From assembly GCA_046484775.1 (NCBI GenBank), contig JAWOIG010000073.1:1-18720 (forward strand): DNA of 18,720 nt, written 5' to 3'. This stretch comes from JAFGQE01 sp046484775 (GTDB lineage Bacteria; Bacillota; Clostridia; DUPQ01). Both the position numbers and the translations under genes were made by a program. Shown one piece after another: positions 7,368 through 14,737 of the stretch. The notes beneath the pieces were generated by a model that saw only the letters and a program-made list of their open reading frames with translations, was not told the DNA's origin and made no database searches. Numbering within the stretch: position 1 is the stretch's first letter; each line of letters opens with the position of its first letter.

Positions 7368-8650
7368 TTGAACAAAGCTTTCAAATTCAGAATATATCCG
7401 AATGAAGAACAAAAGATGCTGATAGGCAAGACCTTCGGGTGTGTTCGCTTTGTGTATAACAGAATGCTTGCTCAAAGGATTGAGCACTATGAGAATACCC
7501 ATGATACATTGAAGAACAGACCTGCCCAGTACAAGAAGGAGTTTCCATGGCTCAAGGAAGTGGACAGTATTGCACTATGTAATGCCCAGCTCAATCTTGA
7601 CAGGGCATATTCCAACTTTTTCCGGGATAAAAGAATTGGTTTCCCTAATTTCAAATCCAAGAAAAGCAATCATCAGAGTTACACAACTAATCTTGTAAAC
7701 GGGAACATAGAACTGAAGAACGGATATATAAAGCTTCCCAAACTGAAAGAAGTGAAGATAAAGCAGCACAGGGACATACCTGAGGATTACAGACTCAAAT
7801 CGGTTACTGTAAGCCGTACACCTACAGGTAAGTACCATGCAAGCATGCTGTATGAGTACGAGTGTCACATAGAACCTTTGGTACCCGAAACATTCCTGGG
7901 CCTTGATTACTCAATGAAGGAACTGTTCATATCATCAGAAGGTTATTCAGCTGAATATCCAAGGTATTACAGGCAATCACTTGAAAAACTGAAAAAGGAA
8001 CAAAGGAAACTGTCAAACTGTAAAAAAGGAAGCAACAACAGGAACAAACAGCGTGTCAGAATAGCGAAGCTTCATGAGAAAGCGGCTGATCAGAGAAAGG
8101 ACTTCCTGCATAAGTTATCCGGGCAGATAAGCAATGAAGTGACTTCCGACAAAACAAATGAAGGGAAGTCACCGGTGCATTGGGAGCATTACCTAAACAG
8201 TTCGGCAGTGACTTACGAAAACAGCATAAAGGTAAGTCATGAGAGAACAGCTTGGAATGCTCTATGCACAAACCGTATACCAGTGGTTTATTTAACCTGA
8301 ACATGAAGAACATGTCACAAACCATGAAGTTCGGCAGAAGTGTCCATGACAATGGTTTTGGAAGTTTGACCTCAATGCTTGAGTACAAGCTAAGGGAACA
8401 AGGAAAACAGCTTGTCAGAGTGAATAAAAGGTTCCCCAGTTCGAAGATGCGCGGCAACTGCGGGAGAGTGAAGAAGCTCCTTCCACTTTCAGAACGTGTA
8501 TATCATTGTGAGAATTGTGGAATCATACTCGACAGGGACCTGAATGCAAGCTGCAACATACGGGAAGAAGGAAAACGCATGTTACTGCAAGGGCAGCAAC
8601 ATAGAACCGTGGGGCACACGGGGATAGCTTGCTTATGCTGCAGCCGATAG
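7368..8650 (+). pseudogene. tnpB: TnpB RNA-guided nuclease, interrupted and frameshifted
   Basis: Begins at TTG 7368 with the typical MNKAFKFRIYPNEEQK and runs in one frame to a stop near 8300; the rest of the protein continues in another frame from about 8285 to TAG 8650. Seen: the N-terminal OrfB helix-turn-helix region, RuvC-I aspartate in LGLDYSMKEL, a basic helix (SLEKLKKEQRKLSNCKKGS), then DFLHKLSGQISNE. Normally a short strand ending in IEDLNMK follows; here about 45 unrelated residues and a frame change intervene before NLNMKNMSQTMKFGRS. The second frame has the zinc finger region (YHCENCG, though the first CxxC pair is replaced) and RuvC-III DRDLNASCNI. The RuvC-II glutamate of IEDL is not found. 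Only one cysteine pair is clear. The nuclease is almost certainly dead. Confidence 0.85.
8139..8269 (+). other. Foldable ~130-nt insert inside tnpB
   Basis: The segment that breaks tnpB is highly structured. Stem 1 is GTGACTTCC (8139-8147) with GGAAGTCAC (8164-8172), 9 perfect pairs. Stem 2 is GTGCAT...GAGCATT (8175-8190) with AATGCTC.ATGCAC (8256-8269), 13 pairs around a small internal loop. Nested in it, stem 3 is GTGACTTAC (8208-8216) with GTAAGTCAT (8232-8240), 8 pairs plus a G-U. Stems 1 and 3 share the GTGACTT start. It does not match tnpB family sequence. It could be a small mobile element or a structured RNA remnant; I do not recognise it. Exact edges are uncertain by some 10-15 nt. 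Confidence 0.55.
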
Positions 8651-8701
8651 GCTGCTCGAACAAGAAGCCCCCACTTCTACAAGTGGTGGGAGTATGTCAC
8701 C
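8575..8701 (+). ncRNA. Probable TnpB omegaRNA (right-end RNA)
   Basis: The 3' end of tnpB and the right end of the element fold as expected of an omegaRNA scaffold: hairpins GTTACTGC/GCAGCAAC (8581-8600), CCGTG/CACGG (about 8607-8621), GCAGCC-GATA-GGCTGC (8640-8655) and the terminal CCACTT-CTAC-AAGTGG (8671-8686), ending in GTCAC at the element boundary. In known TnpB systems the guide is the host sequence just past the right end, here starting at 8702 (GTTTCTATGTTAGGCATT), i.e. the interrupted regulator gene. The scaffold looks intact although its nuclease is broken. The 5' edge is approximate. Confidence 0.65.
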
Positions 8702-8838
8702 GTTTCTATGTTAGGCATTGTCTCGCCATTTTCCCAACGAGAAACAGCCTGCCTTGTTACAAACAATCTTTTGGCAATCTCATCCTGTGTCAGTTGATTA
8801 TTTTTTCGGATTTCCAATAAAACATCTTTAATTTTCAT
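8702..8838 (-). pseudogene. 5' part of XRE/zinc-ribbon regulator split by tnpB element
   Basis: ATG at 8838, preceded by a GAAAGGTG ribosome site, opens MKIKDVLLEIRKNNQLTQDE and continues through FVTRQAVSRWENGETMPNIET, a classic XRE helix-turn-helix with its recognition helix. At 8702 the host sequence stops and the element's right end follows; transcripts would read six or so further codons (VTYSHHL) into the element and continue until a stop. The remainder of the gene is at 6789-7098. The rebuilt 148-aa protein matches Clostridia-type XRE/zinc-ribbon regulators whose targets are unknown. The N-terminal fragment alone is unlikely to work. Confidence 0.88.
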
Positions 8839-9049
8839 ATTTCGGCACCTTTCATTATTAACATTTCCAGTAAATTGTATAATATATAGGAATTTATATA
8901 AAGAAACTGGTTGTTGCTTTATACTTTGGTTTATAAAGCACATCAAATGATAAAAATTTTTAACACCCCACCCCGGGGGCAAATGTAAAAATGGCGTCAT
9001 TAACTAGGGCGACGGTTAGCGGGAGCAGGTCACAGCCATCAAAAGTCCA

Positions 9050-10447
9050 TTAATCAAGAATCAAAAAATCATACCCCAGATAAGTTTCAAATGCTTCGGA
9101 TAACGCCTCCAGAACATGCCCTTTGGTTACAGAAACATGATGTCTGTATCCCATCCTGCCTATGTCAAGGAGCTTTTCCTGAAGGTCTTCAATTTTTGCC
9201 ACTCCGGCGCACCCAAAAAAACCATCTTCAATTATATCCTTGGTGAATTCGCCCTCGCCCATGTAGAATATCAGTCTGCCGTTTTCGGTTTTGCATGACA
9301 TATATGTTATATCATTTGCAGCTATCCTGCCCTCGTTGCAGCCCCAGCCGCACCCAGCTCCGAATGCTTTTTTGAACATTGGATGCTCTGTAATATGACC
9401 GGTGCCGGGTATCATGAGGCTTTGGGGGACAGGTCCGCAATGAAATAAGATGCACTTGTCCGGATCGTCGCCGTAATTGTTGTTCCAGTCAAGGCATGTG
9501 GCTGAATTTTCAGATGCCAGGGCCAGGGCCCTCATGGGAACGGCATTGCAAACATCAAGTTCGCAGGCGGCTGCCAATCCTCTGTCATTCATTTCCGAAA
9601 GAAGGACACAGGGAGAAACCCCGATATGGCGTTCAATTTCATCCCAGCACCGAAATGCAAGACAATCAAGACCGAGTTCATCAACAAAACCATCTATTAC
9701 CGTTCCGACCCTGGCAAGAAGCGCAAGCTTTTCCTTGGGAGCAGAGGACCAGTCGGTATAGTTTTTCAAGTGTTCCAATTTTGTCTTGTATTTTTCGGAA
9801 TTTTCATCGACTTTTTTTATTCTGTCAAATACTTCCGATAAATCCACTGTTTCTGTTGTTATATCGTATTTCTGAAGGGTCAGTTCATCAAATCTGACGG
9901 TTTTGAATGCCGAGGTCCGCGCTCCGATTGCTCCGACCGTAAATCGTTTCATTCCCTTTACAACCCGGCAGACTGCGGCGAATTTATCTATATGACTTGC
10001 AAAAATTTCCGAGGATGGGTGAACGACATGCGGTTCGAATACAGTAAACGGCAGATTATATTGATAAAAAACATCCATTATGGAGAACTTGCCGCAAAAT
10101 GCGTCGCGTCTATGGGAAAAATCCATTTTGCCGATTTCATCCGGGTAGGCCTGAATCAGAATCGGAACACCGCAGTCTCTTAATGCCTCTGCGGCACCTG
10201 TTTCATCACCAAAATTGGGAAGCGACATTATGACCCCGTCATAGCTGCCTTTGTTTTCTTTAAGGAATTTGGCATATATTTTTCCTTCCGCCCGTGTCTC
10301 TATGGCTCCGTATCTGGTTGATTCGGGCGGCAGCAATATGGTTTTGTGACCCCTTGCCTCAACTGCGGCTTTTACTTCTTCCCTTGCCGAAGCAATCAAT
10401 TCACCGGGGAAAAACCCTCTGTTTCCAAAGAACAGTGCAAATATCAT
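9050..10447 (-). CDS. L-fucose/L-arabinose isomerase-family sugar isomerase
   Basis: 465 aa, third gene of a minus-strand sugar operon. Known for the family: metal-dependent aldose-ketose isomerases such as FucI and AraA. Seen: an N-terminal Rossmann-like part (MSLPNFGDETGAAEAL, about 74-89) and the C-terminal isomerase domain with ACELDV (E296, D298), CLDWNN (D320) and RHHV (435-438). E296 and D320 are 24 residues apart, the same spacing I recall for the metal ligands E337 and D361 of E. coli FucI, and a histidine of RHHV would be the third ligand. It is shorter than FucI (about 590 aa). The sugar cannot be told. It starts 10 nt after the aldolase gene with a GGAGAAA-type site, so it is co-transcribed with aldolase and kinase. 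No terminator is obvious after it. A sulfosugar isomerase is one possibility, not proven. Confidence 0.82.
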   Translation of the reverse strand: MIFALFFGNRGFFPGELIASAREEVKAAVEARGHKTILLPPESTRYGAIETRAEGKIYAKFLKENKGSYDGVIMSLPNFGDETGAAEALRDCGVPILIQAYPDEIGKMDFSHRRDAFCGKFSIMDVFYQYNLPFTVFEPHVVHPSSEIFASHIDKFAAVCRVVKGMKRFTVGAIGARTSAFKTVRFDELTLQKYDITTETVDLSEVFDRIKKVDENSEKYKTKLEHLKNYTDWSSAPKEKLALLARVGTVIDGFVDELGLDCLAFRCWDEIERHIGVSPCVLLSEMNDRGLAAACELDVCNAVPMRALALASENSATCLDWNNNYGDDPDKCILFHCGPVPQSLMIPGTGHITEHPMFKKAFGAGCGWGCNEGRIAANDITYMSCKTENGRLIFYMGEGEFTKDIIEDGFFGCAGVAKIEDLQEKLLDIGRMGYRHHVSVTKGHVLEALSEAFETYLGYDFLILD

Positions 10448-10457
10448 TTTATTTCTC

Positions 10458-11336
10458 CTATGCTTTATTTGAGGATGAAAACAATCTCATGCTTTTGGAA
10501 ATATCTTCACAAACAAAATCAATTGTATCCATCATTATATTGTGGTAAAAAACTTTATCCTCGGTTTTTTCCAAATTTTCTTTAATAGCCTGGGCTACCG
10601 AAACTGCCATACCTGTATAATAGTTGATTTTTCTTATACCTCCTTCGATGGATTTCTTATAGTCTTCAGCACTTAATCCCGAACCTCCGTGCATTACGAT
10701 AGGTACTCCCATGGTCGCCTTTTCAATCTGAACCAATCTTTCTATATCCAGAACGGGTTTTTTAAAGTAAACGCCATGAACCGTGCCAAAAGCCACGGCA
10801 AGTGCATCAACACCTGTTGCTTCAACGAATCGCCTGGCATCCTCGGGGCTTGTATAGAATGATTTGTCATCCACCATGGCATCATCATCAGATCCCTCGT
10901 CTTTTCCCGAGACGGGTCTGCTGACATAACCTATTTCTCCCTCTACGTCGCAACCCCTTCCGTGGGCGATCCCGCACACAATCCTGACCAATTCCGCATT
11001 TTCTTCAAAAGGCAGTCTTGACGAATCCATCATGACGGCATTGAATCCAAGATTCATCGCTTCAATGCATGTTTCAATATCATAGCCGTGGTCCAGCAGG
11101 AGGGCCACCGGTACTTTGGATTTCATTGCCTCGTGCACAATGATATTTGCAGCACTGTTCAGACTCGTATATTTGAAGTGAACGGGTGCATGGGCCAGAA
11201 TGACAGGTGATTTTTCCTGCTCCGCAGCCTTCAATATTCCTCTGACAAGACCCAGATCATATGCATTATAGCTTCCAACGGCATATTTTCTGTTTTGTGC
11301 ATCCTTAAGAATTTCTCTCATTGGAACAATAGGCAT
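10458..11336 (-). CDS. Class II (zinc) ketose-phosphate aldolase
   Basis: 292 aa, class II fructose-bisphosphate/tagatose-bisphosphate aldolase family. The reaction is reversible cleavage of a phosphorylated ketose to dihydroxyacetone phosphate and an aldehyde. Seen: LLLDHG with the catalytic aspartate D82 and zinc ligand H83, VEGEIG (131-136), FGTVHGVY with zinc ligand H187, VMHGGSGLS with zinc ligand H216, and the phosphate-binding KINYYTGM (about 237-244). All catalytic residues are present. Length is normal for the family. The start ATG at 11336 lies 2 nt after the kinase stop, so expression is coupled. Between kinase and isomerase it completes an isomerise, phosphorylate, cleave pathway. 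Substrate specificity is unknown: ketohexose 1- or 1,6-phosphates, 6-deoxy sugars or sulfosugars could all fit. Confidence 0.9.
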   Translation of the reverse strand: MPIVPMREILKDAQNRKYAVGSYNAYDLGLVRGILKAAEQEKSPVILAHAPVHFKYTSLNSAANIIVHEAMKSKVPVALLLDHGYDIETCIEAMNLGFNAVMMDSSRLPFEENAELVRIVCGIAHGRGCDVEGEIGYVSRPVSGKDEGSDDDAMVDDKSFYTSPEDARRFVEATGVDALAVAFGTVHGVYFKKPVLDIERLVQIEKATMGVPIVMHGGSGLSAEDYKKSIEGGIRKINYYTGMAVSVAQAIKENLEKTEDKVFYHNIMMDTIDFVCEDISKSMRLFSSSNKA

Positions 11337-11338
11337 GG

Positions 11339-12841
11339 CTATCTCCCTTCTATTTCCTTTATGCCGCCGTATATCTTTTTGTATTTTGAATATTGCTTTT
11401 TATAGAAGAGGGCGTTTTCCTCATCGGGGTAGTAGGTATCTTTTATCCTCACAAGCCTTTTCACGCCATCCTCAAGGCTTTTGTAAATTCCACACGCGGT
11501 ACCGGCCATAATCGCCGCACCAAGGGTGCCGGCTTCTTCTACTTCAAGCGCATCAACAGGTATATTGAAAATATCGGCGCGTAACTGCATCCACATGGGC
11601 GACCGGCTTCCACCTCCGCAGGTCGATATTCTGTCAATGGCTATGCCGGATTCAAGAAGAGCGTCAATATTGACCTTCGCTTCATATGCAACGCCCTCCA
11701 TAATGCCTCTGTAAAGGGAAAAAGCATCTGTATCCGAAGTCAATCCAATTATTGCTCCGGTTGCGTCAGTATCCATATAGGGAGTCGCCGCCCCTTGAAA
11801 ATGGGGAAGTACCAGCAGGTTTGTCGGGCTTTTTGGAGCCCTCGACTCCAAGGCCTGGTAAATGTTCGAATCGGCAGCATCCCAGCCATTCAGCGCTCCG
11901 TTGCCAAATTTTTTGACATACCATCTTAATAGTGCACCTCCCGAATAATTAAAGGCATAGGTGACATAGTGGTCCGGGATCATATAGGGAACGCAGCTGA
12001 ATCCGGAGTCTGTCATTTTGGAATTCATAACCGGGTTATCAAATAATGGGGTGATGCAATCAACGCTTCCAATTCCGTTTACCGCACTGCCTGCTTTTAT
12101 GACGCCTGCCCCCAGGGCGGCGCAAATCTGATCATGTCCTCCCAGAATGAGTTTTACATTCTTATCGAGTCCAAGCTCCAGGGCGAGCCCTGGCTTGATT
12201 TTCGCGACTGCAGTGCCCGGCTGAACCGGAGCGGGGAAGATACCGGCATCAATATCAGCGGCATCAAGAAGCAGTTCATCGAAAATTTTCTCTTTTATAT
12301 TGAAAAGGCATGTTCGGGAAGCAAGGGACCAATCTACGAATTTGCTGCCGCTCAACTTAAAAAGAATAAAGTCGGAATATTGAAGAAATGAATCCGTCGC
12401 TTTATAAATTTCCGGTTCATTGTCCATAACCCACATGATTTTACTAAACGAGTACATTGGGTGGGGTATGTGCCCGGAGCGGCTTACAATCTTCTCCAGA
12501 CCCAACTTGTTCAGGAATTTTTGACTTTGTTCCTTTCCCCTGAAATCCGTGTACAAAAGAGAGTTTCTAAGGACATTTCCGTCTTTATCCAGAAAAACAC
12601 CGGCTTCACCAAATGATGTAATGCACATAGCTTTAATATTTTCGCCGGAATGCCCTTCAACCGCCTGCTTAAGAACATGCAGAACACTTTTCCATACAAG
12701 ATCCGGATTCAATTCAATATACCCGGAAGGAGTCTTTTCAGGAGAATATTCCATGTAAGAATAGGTGCTGACTTTTCCACTGTCAGCAAACATCGTGCAT
12801 TTGCACCCGCCGGTGCCTATGTCGAGTCCGGCGACAGCCAT
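11339..12841 (-). CDS. FGGY-family carbohydrate kinase
   Basis: 500 aa, xylulokinase-like FGGY kinase; transfers phosphate from ATP to a ketose. Seen: the N-terminal phosphate loop GLDIGTGGCKC (5-15), the catalytic aspartate in GGHDQICAALGAG (D237, matching xylulokinase D233 in position), GIGSVDCI (257-264), FNYSGGALLRW (297-307), the C-terminal adenosine motif GGGSRSPMWMQL (409-420) and EEAGTLGAA (435-443). Full length and intact. It is first in the operon, with a strong AGGAGGT site 4-5 nt before its ATG and a promoter region at about 12895-12936. Residues that set specificity cannot be read from sequence, so I leave the substrate open; xylulose, fuculose and rhamnulose kinases belong to the same family. 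Confidence 0.9.
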   Translation of the reverse strand: MAVAGLDIGTGGCKCTMFADSGKVSTYSYMEYSPEKTPSGYIELNPDLVWKSVLHVLKQAVEGHSGENIKAMCITSFGEAGVFLDKDGNVLRNSLLYTDFRGKEQSQKFLNKLGLEKIVSRSGHIPHPMYSFSKIMWVMDNEPEIYKATDSFLQYSDFILFKLSGSKFVDWSLASRTCLFNIKEKIFDELLLDAADIDAGIFPAPVQPGTAVAKIKPGLALELGLDKNVKLILGGHDQICAALGAGVIKAGSAVNGIGSVDCITPLFDNPVMNSKMTDSGFSCVPYMIPDHYVTYAFNYSGGALLRWYVKKFGNGALNGWDAADSNIYQALESRAPKSPTNLLVLPHFQGAATPYMDTDATGAIIGLTSDTDAFSLYRGIMEGVAYEAKVNIDALLESGIAIDRISTCGGGSRSPMWMQLRADIFNIPVDALEVEEAGTLGAAIMAGTACGIYKSLEDGVKRLVRIKDTYYPDEENALFYKKQYSKYKKIYGGIKEIEGR

Positions 12842-12894
12842 ATCGACCTCCTAAAAAATGATGATTACACCGAACAGTCCCTTATGTATATATT

Positions 12895-12936
12895 ATCAGC
12901 TGATTCAATTATATAAAAGGGCAAATGCTTATTTGC
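12895..12936 (-). promoter_or_regulatory. Candidate promoter and operator of the sugar operon
   Basis: On the minus strand a perfect TATAAT (plus ATTATA, 12909-12914) would start transcription near 12902, 60 nt before the kinase. Its -35 position is poor, but an inverted repeat GCAAAT-GCTT-ATTTGC (12921-12936) lies right over it. A second perfect palindrome, ATCAGCTGAT (12895-12904), covers the start site. Both suit sugar-responsive regulators, but no regulator gene is next to the operon in the window. Confidence 0.4.
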
Positions 12937-12964
12937 GACCTTTTTTAGCATCTGTTTGATAAGC

Positions 12965-13190
12965 GGGGACAGGTCCGCTGATTTCTTGTCACCTCGCTTC
13001 CATAGAGGCGTTTTCAAACAGTTGCCTTGGGCAACTGTTTGAAAAATTCCGGGTATTCATTTGATTATTTGATTTTGATAAATATGGAAAATGCCTTGTT
13101 TTACTTGGTTTTGTGAATCAACCCAGGGACAATCCTCCGGTTTTTCTGCAAATATCAAACAATTGCCCAAGGCAACTGTTTGATATTTGG
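12965..13190 (+). repeat. Palindrome-bounded repeat, copy 1 (left of sulfur module)
   Basis: Begins with GGGGACAGGTCCG (12965-12977). The core is 178 bp (13011-13188) bounded by two long palindromes built on CAAACAGTTGCC/GGCAACTGTTTG: the first has 16-bp perfect arms with loop TTG (13011-13045), the second 18-bp arms with one mismatch and loop CAA (13150-13188). The copy at 17573-17788 has a core of the same 178-bp length, roughly 90% identical, in the same orientation. Copy 1 has about 10 extra bp (12991-13000) before the core. The minus-strand frame across it is repeat sequence, not a gene. Layout resembles a MITE or a REP-type palindromic unit. Confidence 0.85.
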
Positions 13191-13194
13191 GTAG

Positions 13195-13272
13195 CCTGGG
13201 GAGGCCGTCAAGGTTGTAATGACAGCCCGCGTCGGTGCTGCTGAGTGGGATATGTACGAGGTATTCATATAG
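13195..13272 (+). pseudogene. Possible gene remnant next to repeat copy 1
   Basis: Right after the repeat, a short frame reads EAVKVVMTARVGAAEWDMYE and ends VFI-stop at 13270-13272, with an in-frame stop just upstream (13192-13194). It looks like the C-terminus of a real protein, is not shared with repeat copy 2, and has no start. It may be the tail of a gene lost when the repeat arrived. Weak evidence. Confidence 0.2.
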
Positions 13273-13291
13273 AAGCCAAGGATTTATTTGG

Positions 13292-13334
13292 CAATAACTA
13301 AGCATTATTGACAGTTACCGGCACTAAATATAAT
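13292..13334 (+). promoter_or_regulatory. Promoter with LysR-type site before the first tusA-like gene
   Basis: TTGACA (13308-13313) and TATAAT (13329-13334) are both perfect hexamers with a short 15-nt spacer; TAATAT (13331-13336) gives 17 nt. The palindrome CAATAA-N7-TTATTG (13292-13310) overlaps the -35 box and contains the T-N11-A pattern of LysR-family sites (T13295, A13307). The LysR gene nearby is the natural candidate regulator. Off-consensus spacing would suit activation. Binding is inferred. Confidence 0.5.
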
Positions 13335-13408
13335 ATACACTCAAGCTAAATAGCAAAGAATGATTATTTTGATACCCGAAAAATTTATAAAAGTTTCCGA
13401 GGTGAATC

Positions 13409-13630
13409 TTGAAAGAGCATATGGATATTGTTGATTGTTTTGGCGACATGTGTCCGATACCAATGATAAAAATTGAAATTAAACTTAAAACGATGGAACC
13501 CGGTGAAGAGTTTATGCTCGTTACCGACCATAGTTGCACGATTACTTCCGTTTTGGAAAAATATTCTCATCAAGTGACAAAGGTCGAAGAGGTTATGCTT
13601 GGTGTCTGGGAAGTCAGCTTCAAAAAGTAG
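13409..13630 (+). CDS. TusA/SirA-like sulfur carrier protein, divergent copy
   Basis: 73 aa from TTG 13409 (GAGGTG 4 nt upstream); an in-frame ATG at 13421 would give 69 aa with a poorer site. Known: TusA proteins carry a persulfide on the cysteine of a CPxP motif and pass sulfur between partners. Seen: DCFGDMCPIPMIKIEIKLK (sulfur-binding Cys in CPIP), then GEEFMLVTDHSCTITSVLE with a second conserved cysteine, and a VWEVSFKK C-terminal strand. It differs clearly from the TusA copy at 14738. It has its own promoter and ends exactly where the convergent LysR gene ends, with no terminator between. The role is probably sulfur relay in the same system. Confidence 0.85.
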   Translation: MKEHMDIVDCFGDMCPIPMIKIEIKLKTMEPGEEFMLVTDHSCTITSVLEKYSHQVTKVEEVMLGVWEVSFKK

Positions 13631-14530
13631 TCAGCAGAAACTATTCGGACCGTATTTTTTAAACCAGGTTACAAAATCCTTAACATAACCCGAACAGTTT
13701 TTCTTATACATCATGATAATATCAAGATCCAGATTCAACTCCGGCAGGGCAATGATTTTAAACTCTTTTTTATAAAGCTCTTCCTTTACTGAAACATATG
13801 GTACAAATGCAGCACCGAAGCTTTTGGCGACCAGTATCTTTGCACTCTCAAAACCCTCTATGCACAGGTTGTGTTTAAGGTGATTTATGTCGTATCCTGC
13901 CTTTTTAAAGCTCATGGTCAGCACATTCATGATACAGTTATTTTCTGTATACATGATCAAATTGGATTCCAGCAACTTTTCCAAGGGCATGGAATCGGGA
14001 AAATCGGATTCATATTTTGTTATCAGCACTATTCTGTTGATTCCCACCTTTTCAATTGCAAGTTCTTTTTCGTCAATGCAGATGTCTGATACAGAGGCGA
14101 ATCCAATTTCACATATATCGTTGGCGACGTTGGTGATGATCTCATTGAGAAGATTATTCGTCAGTTCATAATTATGGTTGGGATATACTCCGTTTGCCTG
14201 TATGAGCATGCAGGGTAAAATGTAGTCCGCAGTCAGATTACAGGATTGTATTTTTATAACGATATTTGCTTTTTCCGCTTCCGCCAACTCGGTTATCATT
14301 TTTTCATGAACGCGTAGTATATTTTTTGCATACTTATATACAACCTCGCCGCTCTTCGTAAGCTCGACGCCTTTATTGCTTCGTATGAGCAATTGTCTTG
14401 ACAGATCGCTCTCCAGTTTTTGTATCTGTTGGCTTAAGGCGGACTGGGTCAGATGCACTGATTTTGCAACATTGCTTATACTGCGTTCCTGCGCAATTAG
14501 AAAAAAATATTTCAGAGATTCGATATTCAT
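13631..14530 (-). CDS. LysR-family transcriptional regulator
   Basis: 299 aa from ATG 14530 (MNIESLKYFFLIAQERSISN), the usual LysR start; two upstream GTG codons (14542, 14539) could add a few residues but the GGTG before the ATG looks like part of the ribosome site. Seen: N-terminal winged helix-turn-helix (about 1-60, AKSVHLTQSALSQQIQKLES) and a C-terminal ligand-binding domain of the LysR-substrate type (about 88-290). It converges with the first tusA-like gene (stop codons abut with no gap) and diverges from the tusA-yeeE-reductase operon. That position makes it the likely regulator of both, perhaps sensing a sulfur compound. The ligand is unknown. Confidence 0.92.
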   Translation of the reverse strand: MNIESLKYFFLIAQERSISNVAKSVHLTQSALSQQIQKLESDLSRQLLIRSNKGVELTKSGEVVYKYAKNILRVHEKMITELAEAEKANIVIKIQSCNLTADYILPCMLIQANGVYPNHNYELTNNLLNEIITNVANDICEIGFASVSDICIDEKELAIEKVGINRIVLITKYESDFPDSMPLEKLLESNLIMYTENNCIMNVLTMSFKKAGYDINHLKHNLCIEGFESAKILVAKSFGAAFVPYVSVKEELYKKEFKIIALPELNLDLDIIMMYKKNCSGYVKDFVTWFKKYGPNSFC

Positions 14531-14737
14531 GGATTTCACCACATTCTCTTAAAAATGGAAAAGTCAATCTATTTACCGTATTTATGGATTATATCACATT
14601 TAGAAATGTATTTTTGATATTAGCAAAACTTATATAGCATAAGCAACATGAGTTAGGGCTTTAAATTGGAGGCATGTTAAAATAATAACATAGATTGTTA
14701 TATGTTTAACAATCAAAAACAAAATTGGGAGGGTATC
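14531..14737. promoter_or_regulatory. Divergent control region between LysR gene and sulfur operon
   Basis: Two inverted repeats stand out: CTTAT-ATAGC-ATAAG (14629-14643), which includes a T-N11-A pattern (T14630, A14642), and ATAACA-N5-TGTTAT (14685-14701), 37 nt before the tusA ATG. Either could bind the LysR protein. No sigma-A promoter here is close to consensus, which fits an activator-dependent operon. Site assignment is inference. Confidence 0.4.

Larger units (their letters stand above)
7099..8701 (+). mobile_element. IS605/IS1341-type element carrying only a broken tnpB
   Basis: 1603-bp element inserted in the regulator gene. The ends are fixed by frame repair of the host gene, with a 1-nt ambiguity because a C occurs at both junctions (7099-8701 or 7098-8700). 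No target duplication is seen, as expected for single-strand transposition by the IS200/IS605 group. The left flank ends in TTTTTAAC and the right end in GTCAC(C), resembling target/cleavage-site pairs of this group. There is a subterminal hairpin on the left (7138-7151) and the usual strong hairpin on the right (8671-8686). No Y1 transposase (tnpA) is present, so movement would need one in trans. The only gene is a damaged tnpB on the plus strand. Confidence 0.88.
12842..13408. other. 567-nt intergenic region between sugar operon and sulfur module
   Basis: Holds, from left to right, the sugar-operon promoter region (12895-12936), repeat copy 1 (12965-13190), a possible gene remnant (13195-13272), and the first tusA-like promoter (13292-13334). 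No intact gene is supported. The minus-strand frame from 13305 to 13057 mostly translates the repeat. Confidence 0.7.

Noticed and set aside
7099..8701. Autonomous IS605 element with its own tnpA
   Set aside because: No Y1 transposase frame with an HUH motif is present on either strand in the element.
8677..9000. Longer N-terminal start for the XRE regulator, upstream of 8838
   Set aside because: The extra residues are unlike the family, and ATG 8838 has a good ribosome site and the standard MKIKDVLLEIRK start.
9425..9437. GGGGACAGGTCCG motif inside the isomerase gene
   Set aside because: It is coding sequence for HCGPVPQ (336-342), in frame and plausible for the family, so it is better explained as coincidence than as a repeat insertion.
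13011..13045. Palindrome as a rho-independent terminator
   Set aside because: The stem is strong but only short A/T runs flank it, and it recurs four times as part of a repeat, so terminator use would be secondary.
13057..13305. Minus-strand frame of 82 codons sharing protein sequence with the frame at 17655-17840
   Set aside because: Both frames simply translate the two copies of the palindromic repeat; the shared protein sequence follows from DNA identity and neither has a ribosome site.
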